The notes under the pieces: model-generated
The model's input: only the letters and a program-made list of their open reading frames with translations
What the model was told of the DNA's origin: nothing
The model's database searches: none
In this document: positions 1 to 7,139 of the stretch, in pieces
How positions within the stretch are numbered: the first letter of the stretch is position 1
Layout: every line of letters starts with the position of its first letter
Translations under genes and position numbers: made by a program
Source: Thermoleophilia bacterium
Lineage (GTDB): Bacteria > Actinomycetota > Thermoleophilia > Gaiellales > JAICJC01
NCBI GenBank assembly: GCA_025928435.1
Contig: JAICJM010000054.1
Location: forward strand, 1-20,435
DNA length: 20,435 nucleotides
Direction: 5' to 3'

Positions 1-116
1 TCACGCAGCGGCTCGTCGTCGGGCAGCGCGACCGGCCCGGCCGCCTCGAGCGCCCGCCACGATGCGAGCGGGATCAGCTCGGGATCGCCCGGTCCGAGAG
101 CGATCAGCGTGGCCAC
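1..116 (-). CDS. Tetrapyrrole-methylase-type N-terminus, probably MazG/YabN (partial)
   Basis: Only the first 38 codons are in the window; the gene runs off the left edge. Translation from GTG at 116 gives VATLIALGPGDPELIPLASW, the glycine-rich GxGPGDPxL loop that opens SAM-dependent tetrapyrrole methylases (seen). In this neighbourhood, downstream of mfd and a PPIase, the usual carrier is the YabN-type MazG protein, a methylase-like domain fused to a nucleotide pyrophosphohydrolase that removes aberrant NTPs (family knowledge). The start lies 19 nt after the surA-like stop, with a GAGGG about 10 nt upstream, so it is likely the third gene of an mfd operon. The MazG domain itself is not visible, so a plain methylase remains possible. 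Confidence 0.68.
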   Translation of the reverse strand, partial: MATLIALGPGDPELIPLASWRALEAAGPVALPDDEPLR

Positions 117-135
117 GACCCGGGAGCCCTCGGCG

Positions 136-1206
136 TCAGCCGGTCGAACCGGAGCCCGTCGACGGCGTCGACGTCTTCGGCGGCGCGTAGCCGGGCGCGT
201 ACCTCGTGACCTTCTTCTGCTGGGCCTCGAGCTTCTTCACGACCGACTGGATGTGCGACTGCTGGCGCGACTGCAGGAGCTGCGTGCGAATCTGATCCTT
301 GACCTCGGCGAAGGACTTCTTCGCCCCCGCCTTCTGGATGTCACCGGTGGGCCGGATGACGAAGTAACAGGTCGGCTTGCACTTGCCGGCGAGCGAGGAG
401 TTGGTGTAGGCCTTGTCGACCGGCACGAGCCCGGAGAGCTCGTTCGTGTTCAGGCTGAACGTCGCGTCCTGGAAGGCCTTGTCGCCGCCGCCCTTGCTGA
501 AGGTGAAGGGCTCGTGATGCGAGCTGTCGTCGATCGAGCCGGGGGCGACCTGGGCGAAGGTCTTGCCCGACGCGAGCGCGGCGTGCGCCTTCACCGCGGA
601 CGCCTTGTCCGGCAGCAGGACGTAGTCCACGGTGCGCGAGTCCGCGCTCGTCTCGTAGAGCTGCTGGTGGGACTTGTAGTAGTCCTGGACGTCCTTGTCG
701 GTGACCTTGACCTGATCGCGCAGCTTCGCCTCGATCTTCTGCTCGAGCAGGGTCAGCTCGAACTGATCGGAGATGTCCTGGTCGGTCAGCTTGTACTTCT
801 TGAGGTCGGCGTGGTACTTGGTCTGGTCGCCGCCGTAGTACTGCTGGATGGCCTTGGTGACCTGGGACTGGATCTGCTTCGGCGTGACGACCACGGAGAG
901 CTGCTTGGCGATGTCGTGGACCTGGGCGTTCTGCACCAGGTAGGACAGCACCGGCTGGACCACCGTGCTCGCGTACTTGGAGGTCCCCACCTTGGGGACA
1001 GTCTGCTGCTTGACCTTCATCGCGGCGACCTCGAGCGTGATCTGGTGGTCGAGATCGCTCTTCGTGATGTGGTTCTGGCCCACGACGGCGACGTCATCCG
1101 ACCCGAGCTTCGCGGACGTGCTCGAGGACGACGACGAACCGCCACAGGCGGCCACGAGAGCCGCCACGGCGGCCAGGCAGATGATCCAGAGAGTTCGGCC
1201 CATCAC
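136..1206 (-). CDS. SurA/PpiC-type peptidyl-prolyl isomerase lipoprotein
   Basis: This 356-residue protein is probably an extracytoplasmic foldase anchored to the outer face of the membrane. A hydrophobic signal peptide ends in the lipobox V18-A-A-C21, followed by GG and a poly-Ser linker. Residues about 38-180 form a helical, charged SurA_N-like region (VVGQNHITKSDLDHQI). Residues about 190-290 resemble a parvulin/PpiC domain (RTVDYVLLP, then FSKGGGDKAFQDATFSL and FVIRPTGDIQKAG). The domain carries an extra CKPTC pair (C276, C280) that could form a disulfide. The start is GTG at 1206 or the adjacent ATG at 1203, only 3 nt after the mfd stop and without a clear SD, so translational coupling is likely. 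Isomerase activity is uncertain because the parvulin signature is divergent. Confidence 0.85.
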   Translation of the reverse strand: MMGRTLWIICLAAVAALVAACGGSSSSSSTSAKLGSDDVAVVGQNHITKSDLDHQITLEVAAMKVKQQTVPKVGTSKYASTVVQPVLSYLVQNAQVHDIAKQLSVVVTPKQIQSQVTKAIQQYYGGDQTKYHADLKKYKLTDQDISDQFELTLLEQKIEAKLRDQVKVTDKDVQDYYKSHQQLYETSADSRTVDYVLLPDKASAVKAHAALASGKTFAQVAPGSIDDSSHHEPFTFSKGGGDKAFQDATFSLNTNELSGLVPVDKAYTNSSLAGKCKPTCYFVIRPTGDIQKAGAKKSFAEVKDQIRTQLLQSRQQSHIQSVVKKLEAQQKKVTRYAPGYAPPKTSTPSTGSGSTG

Positions 1207-1209
1207 GAA

Positions 1210-4200
1210 CTACGCCGCGATCTCGCGGCGGATGTCAATGATAGCATCGAGCAATTCCAGGCCCTGGAGGACCCCCGGCCGCGTCGCCGGCGGTTCGACG
1301 ACCGGGCGCAGGCTGAGCTCGCGGGTGGCGACCGTGTAGCGGACCGCCGGGAAGCGTTCCCGCAGCGCGCGCACCTCGGCCGACCCGAGGGCGACCGGGC
1401 CGACGCTGAAGGTGCCGCCGCGCAGCGTCGCGACCGCCATCCCCATGTCTGCGGCCACGAGCCGCAGCTCCTGGATCGCGAGCAGGTTCGCGACCGGCTC
1501 GGGCAGCGGCCCGAAGCGGTCGGCGAGCTCGGCCTCGATCTCGCGCAGCTCGGAGCGGTCGACGGCCAGCGCGACCCGCCGGTGGACGTCGATCTTGACC
1601 GCCTCGAGCGGCACGTAGTCGGCCGGCACGTAGGCGTCGACCTGGGCCTCGACGCGGACCGGCTTCGCGGCCGCCGGCGGCGCGCCCTGCAGCTCGGCGA
1701 CGGCCTCGGCCAGGAGCTCGCAGTAGAGCTCGAACCCGACGGCGGCGACGTGGCCGGACTGCTCGTCACCGAGCAGGTTGCCGGCGCCGCGCAGCTCCAG
1801 GTCGCGCATCGCGATGCGGTAGCCCGAGCCGAGCTCGGTGTAATCGGCGAGCGTCGAGAGCCGGTGGCGCGCCTCCTCGGAGAGCTCGCGCCGGTCGGGA
1901 TAGAAGAGGAACGCGTGGGCGACCTCCTCGGAGCGGCCGACGCGGCCCCGGATCTGGTACAGCTGGGCCAGGCCGAGGGCGTCGGCGCGCTCGACGATGA
2001 GGGTGTTGGCCTGGGGGATGTCGAGGCCCGACTCGATGATCGTCGTCGAGACGAGGACGTCGAACTCACCCCGCAGGAACTGCATCATCACGCTCTCCAG
2101 CGCGCGCTCGGCCATCTGGCCGTGGGCCACCCCGACCCGCAGCTCCGGCACCCACCGCCGCACCCGCTCGGCGACGTCGTCGATCGTTTCGACCCGGTTG
2201 TGCAGGTAGAACGACTGGCCGCCGCGGGCGTGCTCGCGCCGCAGCGCCGCCGCGATCAGCTCCTCGTCGAACTCGCCGACGTGGGTCTTGATCGGGTGGC
2301 GGCCGCGGGGCGGCGTCGTGATCACGCTGATGTCGCGCAGGCCGGAGAGGCTCATGTGCAGCGTGCGCGGGATCGGCGTCGCCGACATGGCGAGCACGTC
2401 CACCTCGAGCCGGAGCTGGCGCAGGAGCTCCTTCTGGGCGACGCCGAAGCGCTGCTCCTCGTCGAGCACGACCAGGCCCAGGTTCTGGGGCACGACGTCG
2501 CGCGAGAGCACCCGGTGCGTCCCCACGAGGACGTCGACCTTGCCTGCGGCGAACTCGGCCAGCACCTGCTTCACCTCGGCCGGGGCGCGGAAGCGCGAGA
2601 CCATCTCCACCCGCACCGGGAAGTCGCGGAACCGCTCGCGCAGCGTGGCCGCGTGCTGCTGGGCGAGGATCGTCGTCGGGACGAGCATCAGCACCTGGCG
2701 GCCGGACGAGGCGACCTTGAACGCGGCCCGGACGGCCACCTCGGTCTTGCCGAAGCCGACGTCGCCGCACACGAGCCGGTCCATCGGCTGCGGCGCCTCC
2801 AGGTCCTGCTTCACGGAGTCGATCGCGACCCCCTGGTCGTCGGTCTCGTCGAAGGGGAAGGACGCCTCCAGCCGGGCCATCCACTCGTCGTCGGGGCCGA
2901 CCGGCGGCCGGGTCGCCGTCTGGCGGCGGGCGTACAGCGCGAGCAGCTCGCCCGCCAGCTCCCGCACGGCCACCCGGGCGCGGCTCTTGAGCGTGCTCCA
3001 CGCCTTCCCGCCGAGCCTCGCGAGGGCGGGCGCGCGGCCGTCGGCGCCGACGTAGCGGCTGACCTTCGCCAGCTGGTCGTGCGGCACGTACAGACGGTCG
3101 TCTCCGCGGAACTCGAGGTAGAGGTAGTCGCGGACGACGCCGCCCACCTCCTTGGTGTCGAAGCGGATGAAGCGGCCGACGCCGTGGTCCTCGTGCACGA
3201 CGTAGTCACCGCTGCGCAGGTCGGCGACCGTCGAGAGCGCCCGCCCGCCGAACCGGGCCGGCCCGCGCGCCCCGCGCCGCCGCAGCAGCTGGGCGGCCGG
3301 GAGGACGGCGATGCGCAGCCCGGGCGACACGAACCCGTGCCGCAGCGGCGAGACGACGAACGCGACGCCCGCCTCGCCCGGGCCGTGGCCGCCGGGCGCC
3401 GGCATGGTCGCCTCGACCCGCCGCAGCGCCATGTGGGTGCGCCGGGCCTCGCCCAGGTGGGCGAAGCACACCAGCACCCGGTAGCCGGCGCGCACCAGCC
3501 CGCGCAGCTCGTTCTCGGCCTCGGCGATGCCGGTCGACGCGAGCGCCGGCGGCTGCGCCTCGAACCCGAACGGCTGGCCCAGGGGCATCGCCTCGAGCGC
3601 CGGCACCGACTCGACCAGGTCGGTGACCGCCTCGGCCGCCACGTAGCCGCGCCCGCGCGCAACCGGGTCGCGCAGCCACTCGGCCACCTCGGCGTGCGCG
3701 CCCTCGATCGCCGCCGCGAGGTCGGCGGGATTCCAGGCGAGGACGGCCGCGGCGGCCACGAGCTCCGGCCCGAGCGGCACGAGCCCCTCCGGCACGTCGG
3801 CGCCGGCCTCGTCGTCGTCACGGCCCCAGGCCGTGTGCTCGAGCTCGCGCCCGCAGTCCTCCGCCGCCGGATGGATCAGCACGCGCTCGAGGTCGCGCAG
3901 CGATCGCTGGGTGAACGCGGAGAAGGCGGAGAGGCGCTCGATCTGGTCGCCGAAGAACTCGACGCGGACGGGCTCGCGGCCCGTGGTCGGGAACACGTCG
4001 ACGAGGCCGCCGCGAACCGAGAACTGGCCCCGCTCCTCGACGGAGTCGGCCCGCTCGTAGCCGGCCCCCGCGAGCGCCGTGACGAGGTCGTCGAACGGGA
4101 GCTCCTCGCCCAGCCGCAGCTCCACCGGGGCCGGGCGGCGGTCGGGCGGGTCGACCCGCGCGATCAGCGCGTCGGCCGAGACGGCGACGAGCCCGCCGCG

Positions 4201-4557
4201 GGCGAGCGCGTCCAGCGCCCGGTGGCGCTCGCCCACCAGGTGCGGCGCCGGGTCGAGCCCGCTCCCCCACCCCACGCCCCGCGAAGGCAGGAAGGCGGCG
4301 GTGTCGGGCGGCAGAAAGGCTGAGGCGGACTCGGCCAGCGCGCGGGCGGCGTCGTCGTCCTCGCAAACGACCGCGAGCGCGCGCGGCTCGAGGCCCTCGC
4401 GCGACCGCCACAGCGCGGCGACGACCGCGGGCAGGATCGGCTCCGACACCCGCGCCCGGGTGATCCCGGCCGCCGTGCGGCGCGCGTAGGCCGCGAACGA
4501 TTCGTCGCCGAGCAGGTAGGCGAGCGCCAGCTCGGCCCCGGCCAGGGGGCCGTCCAC
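1210..4557 (-). CDS. mfd: Transcription-repair coupling factor Mfd
   Basis: Mfd removes RNA polymerase stalled at DNA lesions and recruits UvrA. About 1115 residues, close to the family norm. In order: a UvrB-like N-terminal module, a CarD-type RNA polymerase-binding domain (about residues 445-545; LRSGDYVVHEDHGVGRF, LYVPHDQLAKV), and a RecG-like translocase with Walker A GDVGFGKTE (about 597), DEEQ box (about 698), motif III SATPIPRT, motif V TTIIESGLDIPQAN and motif VI QIRGRVGRS. A C-terminal TRCF regulatory domain follows (about 965-1080; AYVPADYVP). I chose GTG at 4557 because GGAG lies 6 nt upstream; an in-frame GTG at 4578 adds 7 residues. The frame stays open to 4833, but that extension overlaps a good plus-strand gene and is not Mfd-like. 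It heads an mfd, surA-like, mazG-like unit. Confidence 0.97.
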   Translation of the reverse strand: MDGPLAGAELALAYLLGDESFAAYARRTAAGITRARVSEPILPAVVAALWRSREGLEPRALAVVCEDDDAARALAESASAFLPPDTAAFLPSRGVGWGSGLDPAPHLVGERHRALDALARGGLVAVSADALIARVDPPDRRPAPVELRLGEELPFDDLVTALAGAGYERADSVEERGQFSVRGGLVDVFPTTGREPVRVEFFGDQIERLSAFSAFTQRSLRDLERVLIHPAAEDCGRELEHTAWGRDDDEAGADVPEGLVPLGPELVAAAAVLAWNPADLAAAIEGAHAEVAEWLRDPVARGRGYVAAEAVTDLVESVPALEAMPLGQPFGFEAQPPALASTGIAEAENELRGLVRAGYRVLVCFAHLGEARRTHMALRRVEATMPAPGGHGPGEAGVAFVVSPLRHGFVSPGLRIAVLPAAQLLRRRGARGPARFGGRALSTVADLRSGDYVVHEDHGVGRFIRFDTKEVGGVVRDYLYLEFRGDDRLYVPHDQLAKVSRYVGADGRAPALARLGGKAWSTLKSRARVAVRELAGELLALYARRQTATRPPVGPDDEWMARLEASFPFDETDDQGVAIDSVKQDLEAPQPMDRLVCGDVGFGKTEVAVRAAFKVASSGRQVLMLVPTTILAQQHAATLRERFRDFPVRVEMVSRFRAPAEVKQVLAEFAAGKVDVLVGTHRVLSRDVVPQNLGLVVLDEEQRFGVAQKELLRQLRLEVDVLAMSATPIPRTLHMSLSGLRDISVITTPPRGRHPIKTHVGEFDEELIAAALRREHARGGQSFYLHNRVETIDDVAERVRRWVPELRVGVAHGQMAERALESVMMQFLRGEFDVLVSTTIIESGLDIPQANTLIVERADALGLAQLYQIRGRVGRSEEVAHAFLFYPDRRELSEEARHRLSTLADYTELGSGYRIAMRDLELRGAGNLLGDEQSGHVAAVGFELYCELLAEAVAELQGAPPAAAKPVRVEAQVDAYVPADYVPLEAVKIDVHRRVALAVDRSELREIEAELADRFGPLPEPVANLLAIQELRLVAADMGMAVATLRGGTFSVGPVALGSAEVRALRERFPAVRYTVATRELSLRPVVEPPATRPGVLQGLELLDAIIDIRREIAA

Positions 4558-4585
4558 CTGCTGCTCCAAGCCGTCCACACCGGCA

Positions 4586-4594
4586 TGGTAGGCT
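4586..4594 (+). promoter_or_regulatory. Possible extended -10 for the small membrane gene
   Basis: TGgTAGGCT matches an extended -10 (TGnTANNNT) and would start RNA near 4601, ahead of the GGAGG ribosome site at 4613-4617. No clear -35 is visible. It lies in the short gap between divergent mfd and the membrane-protein gene. The reverse strand at the same place reads TACCAT, which could serve mfd, so the two promoters may overlap. Weak evidence. Confidence 0.3.
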
Positions 4595-4624
4595 GCGTGC
4601 CGCCATGCCGACGGAGGTTTTTCG

Positions 4625-4849
4625 GTGCGCCGCCTGATCGTCTCGCTGTACGTCTTCGCCCTCATGCTCGCACTGCCCGTCGCAGCCTTCGCGGCCCAGG
4701 GCAGCGCCGAGCAGAACCAGGGCAAGCCGACCGGGCATGACTGGACGATCACGACGATCTTCTTCATCGCGCTCTCCATCCCGGCGCTGCTCGGGCTCCT
4801 GACGCTGATCGACATCGCCCGTGGCAAGCACACCCAGCGCCACGACTGA
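4625..4849 (+). CDS. Small exported or membrane protein, unknown function
   Basis: 74 residues starting at GTG, with a near-perfect SD (GGAGG at 4613-4617, 7 nt spacer). The N-terminus MRRLIVSLYVFALMLALPVAAFA looks like a signal peptide with an AxA cleavage site near residue 24. A hydrophilic stretch follows, then a transmembrane helix at about 43-63 (TIFFIALSIPALLGLLTLID), and the tail ends in RGKHTQRHD. The last 29 nt overlap the start of the M20 peptidase gene, so the two are probably translationally coupled. I do not recognise a family. The SD, signal peptide and coupling argue that it is a real gene, and it limits how far the mfd start can extend. Confidence 0.65.
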   Translation: MRRLIVSLYVFALMLALPVAAFAAQGSAEQNQGKPTGHDWTITTIFFIALSIPALLGLLTLIDIARGKHTQRHD

Positions 4850-6140
4850 CGACTTCCTGGCGCAGCTCTATGAGCTGCTGCGGATCGAGTCCGTCTCGAG
4901 CGACGGCGCCCACCCCGCCGAGCTGCGCGCGGCGGCGGAGTGGATCGCCGACCTGATCGGGGGCGGCGCGACCGTGACGGCCGACCACGGCAACCCGCTC
5001 GTCGACGGCCTCATCCCGGCCTCGCGGGCGGGTGCGCCGACGGTCATTGCCTACGGCCACTACGACGTCCAGGCCGTGGGGCCGCGCGACCTGTGGGACA
5101 GCGATCCGTTCGAGCCCGAGGTGCGCGACGGCTGGATCCACGCCCGCGGCGTGACCGACGACAAGGGCAACTTCTTCGCCGTCCTGCGGGCCGCGCTCGA
5201 CCTGGCCACGGCCGGCGACCTGGGCGTGAACGTGCGCGTTCTCGCCGACGGCGAGGAGGAGATCGGCGGCCACTCCGTCATCCACCATCTCGCGACCGTC
5301 GAGGGCGACTTCGGTGCGGCGGTGATCTTCGACGGCGGCATGGTCGACGCGCAGCGGCCCGCGATCACGACCGGCCTGCGCGGCCTGGCGGGCGCCCAGC
5401 TGCGGCTGCGCACCGGCCGCCGCGAGCTGCACTCGGGCATGTACGGCGGCGCGGCCGCGAACGCCGTCCACGACCTGCAGCGGGTGCTGGCGCGGCTGAT
5501 CGACCTGCCCGAGGACTTCTCGGCCGGCATCGCGCCCGTCACCGGCTCGGAGCGGGCCGCATGGGCCCAGCTTCCGGCCGGCGACGACCTCCTGCGCGAG
5601 GCGGGTGCGATCCCGGCCGACCCGGCGGCGGGGGCCGAGTTCTACGAGCGCACGGGTGCCCGCCCGTCGCTCACCGTGCACTCCATCGCCGCGGGCGACC
5701 CCACCCTGCACAAGACGAGCATCGTGCAGGAGGCGCTCGCCTCGGTGTCGCTGCGGCTGGCGCCGGGCCAGGACGCCGACGCGATGTCGGAGCTCTTCGA
5801 GCGCACGCTGCGCGGGGCCTGCCCCGCGGGCGCGACGCTCGACATCGAGATGTGGCCGCCCGCGCAGCCCGCCTGGATGGATCCCGAGCACCCGGTGCTC
5901 CGGCTCGGGTTCGACGCCATCGAGCGGGCGACCGGCACCCGGCCGCTGGCGGTGCGCTCGGGCGGGACGATCCCGGTCGCGGCTGCGTTCGCAGGACGCG
6001 GCATCCCGACGATCCTGTCCGGCTTCGGCACCGACGACGACAACATCCACTCGCCCAACGAGCGGATGGAGCTGCGCCGGCTCGACTGGGCGTACGCCTC
6101 GGCGCGCGAGATCTTCCGCTCGCTGCCCGGGACGCTTTAG
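4821..6140 (+). CDS. M20 family metallopeptidase (dipeptidase/carboxypeptidase-like)
   Basis: 439 residues. A cytosolic zinc hydrolase with M20/ArgE/DapE-type ligands in order: H80 in YGHYDVQ, bridging D113 in GVTDDKG, catalytic base and ligand E145-E146 in DGEEEIGG, D171 in FDGG and H410 in NIHSPNE. The dimerisation domain lies between about 185 and 300 (RELHSGMYGG). No signal peptide is present. WDSDPFEPEVRDGWIHARG is typical of the peptidase branch acting on dipeptides or aminoacyl substrates rather than of DapE; the exact substrate cannot be read from sequence. The start is GTG at 4821, inside the preceding gene and with no strong SD, which suggests coupling; there is no other plausible start nearby. 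The TAG stop overlaps the stop of the convergent TOPRIM gene. Confidence 0.93.
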   Translation: MASTPSATTDDFLAQLYELLRIESVSSDGAHPAELRAAAEWIADLIGGGATVTADHGNPLVDGLIPASRAGAPTVIAYGHYDVQAVGPRDLWDSDPFEPEVRDGWIHARGVTDDKGNFFAVLRAALDLATAGDLGVNVRVLADGEEEIGGHSVIHHLATVEGDFGAAVIFDGGMVDAQRPAITTGLRGLAGAQLRLRTGRRELHSGMYGGAAANAVHDLQRVLARLIDLPEDFSAGIAPVTGSERAAWAQLPAGDDLLREAGAIPADPAAGAEFYERTGARPSLTVHSIAAGDPTLHKTSIVQEALASVSLRLAPGQDADAMSELFERTLRGACPAGATLDIEMWPPAQPAWMDPEHPVLRLGFDAIERATGTRPLAVRSGGTIPVAAAFAGRGIPTILSGFGTDDDNIHSPNERMELRRLDWAYASAREIFRSLPGTL

Positions 6141-6691
6141 ACGGCGGCCAGCACGCGGTCGAGCGGACGGGGCACGTGCGCGGGATCGAGCGCCTCGACG
6201 AGCAGCCGGGCGTAGCGGATCTTGCGGCTGCCGCCGCTCCCCATGAAGCGGCGCAACTGCTCCTCGACGGGCCGCCCCTGCCACGGCGCCTGCTTCTGCA
6301 GCGTGCGGAACGACCCGAGCTCGCCCTGGGCCTCGACCACGCGTTCGACCGTGGCGGAGCCGAGGGCGCGGATGAGCTCGTCCTCCAGGTCGGCGTCGCA
6401 GACGTAGAAGCCCAGCTCCTCCATGCCGGCGCGGCCGAGACCGGAGCCGAGGCCGGCCCGCTCGAGCGCGCGCCGGAAGTGCGGCTCCTCGCCGGCGTCG
6501 ACCAGGCCCGCCAGCCGGACGCCCGATGGCGAGCCGAAGCGCTGGAGGTAGCGCGCGATGGCCTGGGCGCCTCCGATGGGGACGACCGCGACGCGCTCCG
6601 TCTCGAGATCCCGGCCGCGGCGCTCGGCGAGCGCCTCGACGGCCCGCTGGTCGCTCACGCCCTCGACGAGGATGATCGCCTTCGGATCCAC
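6137..6691 (-). CDS. Stand-alone TOPRIM-domain protein (OLD-like nuclease fold)
   Basis: 184 residues from GTG at 6691. The N-terminus AIILVEGVSDQRAVEALAER is the opening of a TOPRIM domain of the type fused to OLD-family ATPases, with catalytic-type E10. A second acidic site, LVDAGEE (D65, E68), stands where DxD is expected; a further FYVCDADLEDEL (D99, D101) follows. TOPRIM domains bind metal for nucleotidyl transfer or DNA cleavage (family knowledge). No ATPase domain is fused, and none is encoded nearby. The frame is open to 7060, but that extension is low-complexity and runs across the divergent gene, so I reject it. The start is uncertain because GTG has no good SD. Function is unknown; DNA repair or phage defence are guesses. 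Confidence 0.75.
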   Translation of the reverse strand: MDPKAIILVEGVSDQRAVEALAERRGRDLETERVAVVPIGGAQAIARYLQRFGSPSGVRLAGLVDAGEEPHFRRALERAGLGSGLGRAGMEELGFYVCDADLEDELIRALGSATVERVVEAQGELGSFRTLQKQAPWQGRPVEEQLRRFMGSGGSRKIRYARLLVEALDPAHVPRPLDRVLAAV

Positions 6692-6758
6692 CCCGGCATG
6701 TTCGCAGGCAACCGGACATCGGCCGTCGACGTTGCGTCCGTTTCTTGACGGTAGCGGC

Positions 6759-6787
6759 TTTACTCCGTCCGCAGTTCTCGATATGTT
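6759..6787 (+). promoter_or_regulatory. Promoter for a leaderless small gene
   Basis: TTTACT (6759-6764), a 17-nt spacer and TATGTT (6782-6787) make a good sigma-70-type promoter. The ATG at 6796 lies 8 nt after the -10 box, so the transcript would begin at or within a base or two of the start codon. No SD precedes that ATG, which fits a leaderless mRNA. Confidence 0.45.
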
Positions 6788-6795
6788 GCGGCCCA

Positions 6796-7032
6796 ATGCG
6801 GACGGCAGCGAGGGGAATGAGCGAGTACCAGGTGCGTGCGCGCCTGTATGACCCGCCCGAAGGCGTCCGCCGCCTCGACTCCAAGCTGGCCTGCTGGCGG
6901 ATGAACGCCGCCCACATGCGCGGCGAGGAGATGCGGCGGGCGTTCGAGTCGCGGCTCGACAAGCGCACCCCGGACGTCGTCGCCGCGCCCGCGGGCTCAG
7001 GCAAGGGCCCGCGCATCCGCCTGATCGCGTAG
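6796..7032 (+). CDS. Small hypothetical protein
   Basis: 78 residues, basic, with no signal peptide or membrane helix. I chose ATG at 6796 because the promoter-like boxes place the transcription start there. An internal ATG at 6817 (71 residues, MSEYQVRARLYDPP) has a purine-rich GAGGGG upstream, but only 1 nt away, too close for a normal SD. The body (RRLDSKLACWRMNAAHMRGEEMRRAFESRLDKR) looks helical. The third codon positions are GC-rich, as in neighbouring genes. It is divergent from the TOPRIM gene and ends before the hairpin terminator at 7095. I do not recognise a family. Confidence 0.55.
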   Translation: MRTAARGMSEYQVRARLYDPPEGVRRLDSKLACWRMNAAHMRGEEMRRAFESRLDKRTPDVVAAPAGSGKGPRIRLIA

Positions 7033-7052
7033 GCCCGATCGGGGTTCTGCGC

Positions 7053-7139
7053 ACGAGCATGGGGACTGTCCCCGATCTTTCCGGTTACGAGCATGGGGAC
7101 TGTCCCCATGCGGGGACAGTCCCCGATTTTTCGAGTTAC
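7053..7139. repeat. GGGGACWGTCCCC palindromic repeat cluster
   Basis: Three copies of the 13-nt palindrome GGGGACTGTCCCC or its complement lie at 7061-7073, 7095-7107 and 7112-7124. A unit of the form acgagcat-palindrome-gat(c/t)ttt-cgrgttac occurs twice (from 7053 and 7087). In the second unit the centre is expanded by an extra inverted palindrome, making a 13-bp hairpin with an ATGC loop. A fourth copy lies at 8982-8994. The shared flanks show that this is a repeat family, not chance GC content. Its right edge includes the TAA stop of the gene at 7136-7597. REP/RAYT-like mobile palindromes are a candidate explanation (inference). Confidence 0.8.
7095..7131 (+). terminator. Rho-independent terminator built from the palindromic repeat
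   Basis: A perfect 13-bp GC-rich stem (7095-7107 with 7112-7124), loop ATGC and then GATTTTT. This gives an intrinsic terminator for plus-strand transcription of the small gene ending at 7032. On the minus strand the same hairpin follows the hypothetical gene at 7136-7597 but lacks a T run after it. Confidence 0.7.

Noticed and set aside
983..999. GTCCCC-acctt-GGGGAC inverted repeat resembling the palindromic repeat
   Set aside because: It lies inside the surA-like coding sequence, lacks the central structure and flanks of the repeat family, and is probably chance.
109..4323. A 1404-codon open frame on the plus strand opposite mfd and the surA-like gene
   Set aside because: It is antisense to two well-supported genes, and its translation is low-complexity Arg/Leu/Gly/Asp-rich sequence without domains, as expected from high GC content.
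4558..4833. N-terminal extension of mfd
   Set aside because: The added residues do not resemble Mfd and cover the plus-strand gene with a strong ribosome site; GTG 4557 has an SD.
6692..7060. N-terminal extension of the TOPRIM gene
   Set aside because: Low-complexity translation that crosses the divergent gene 6796-7032 and its promoter; the TOPRIM domain begins right after GTG 6691.
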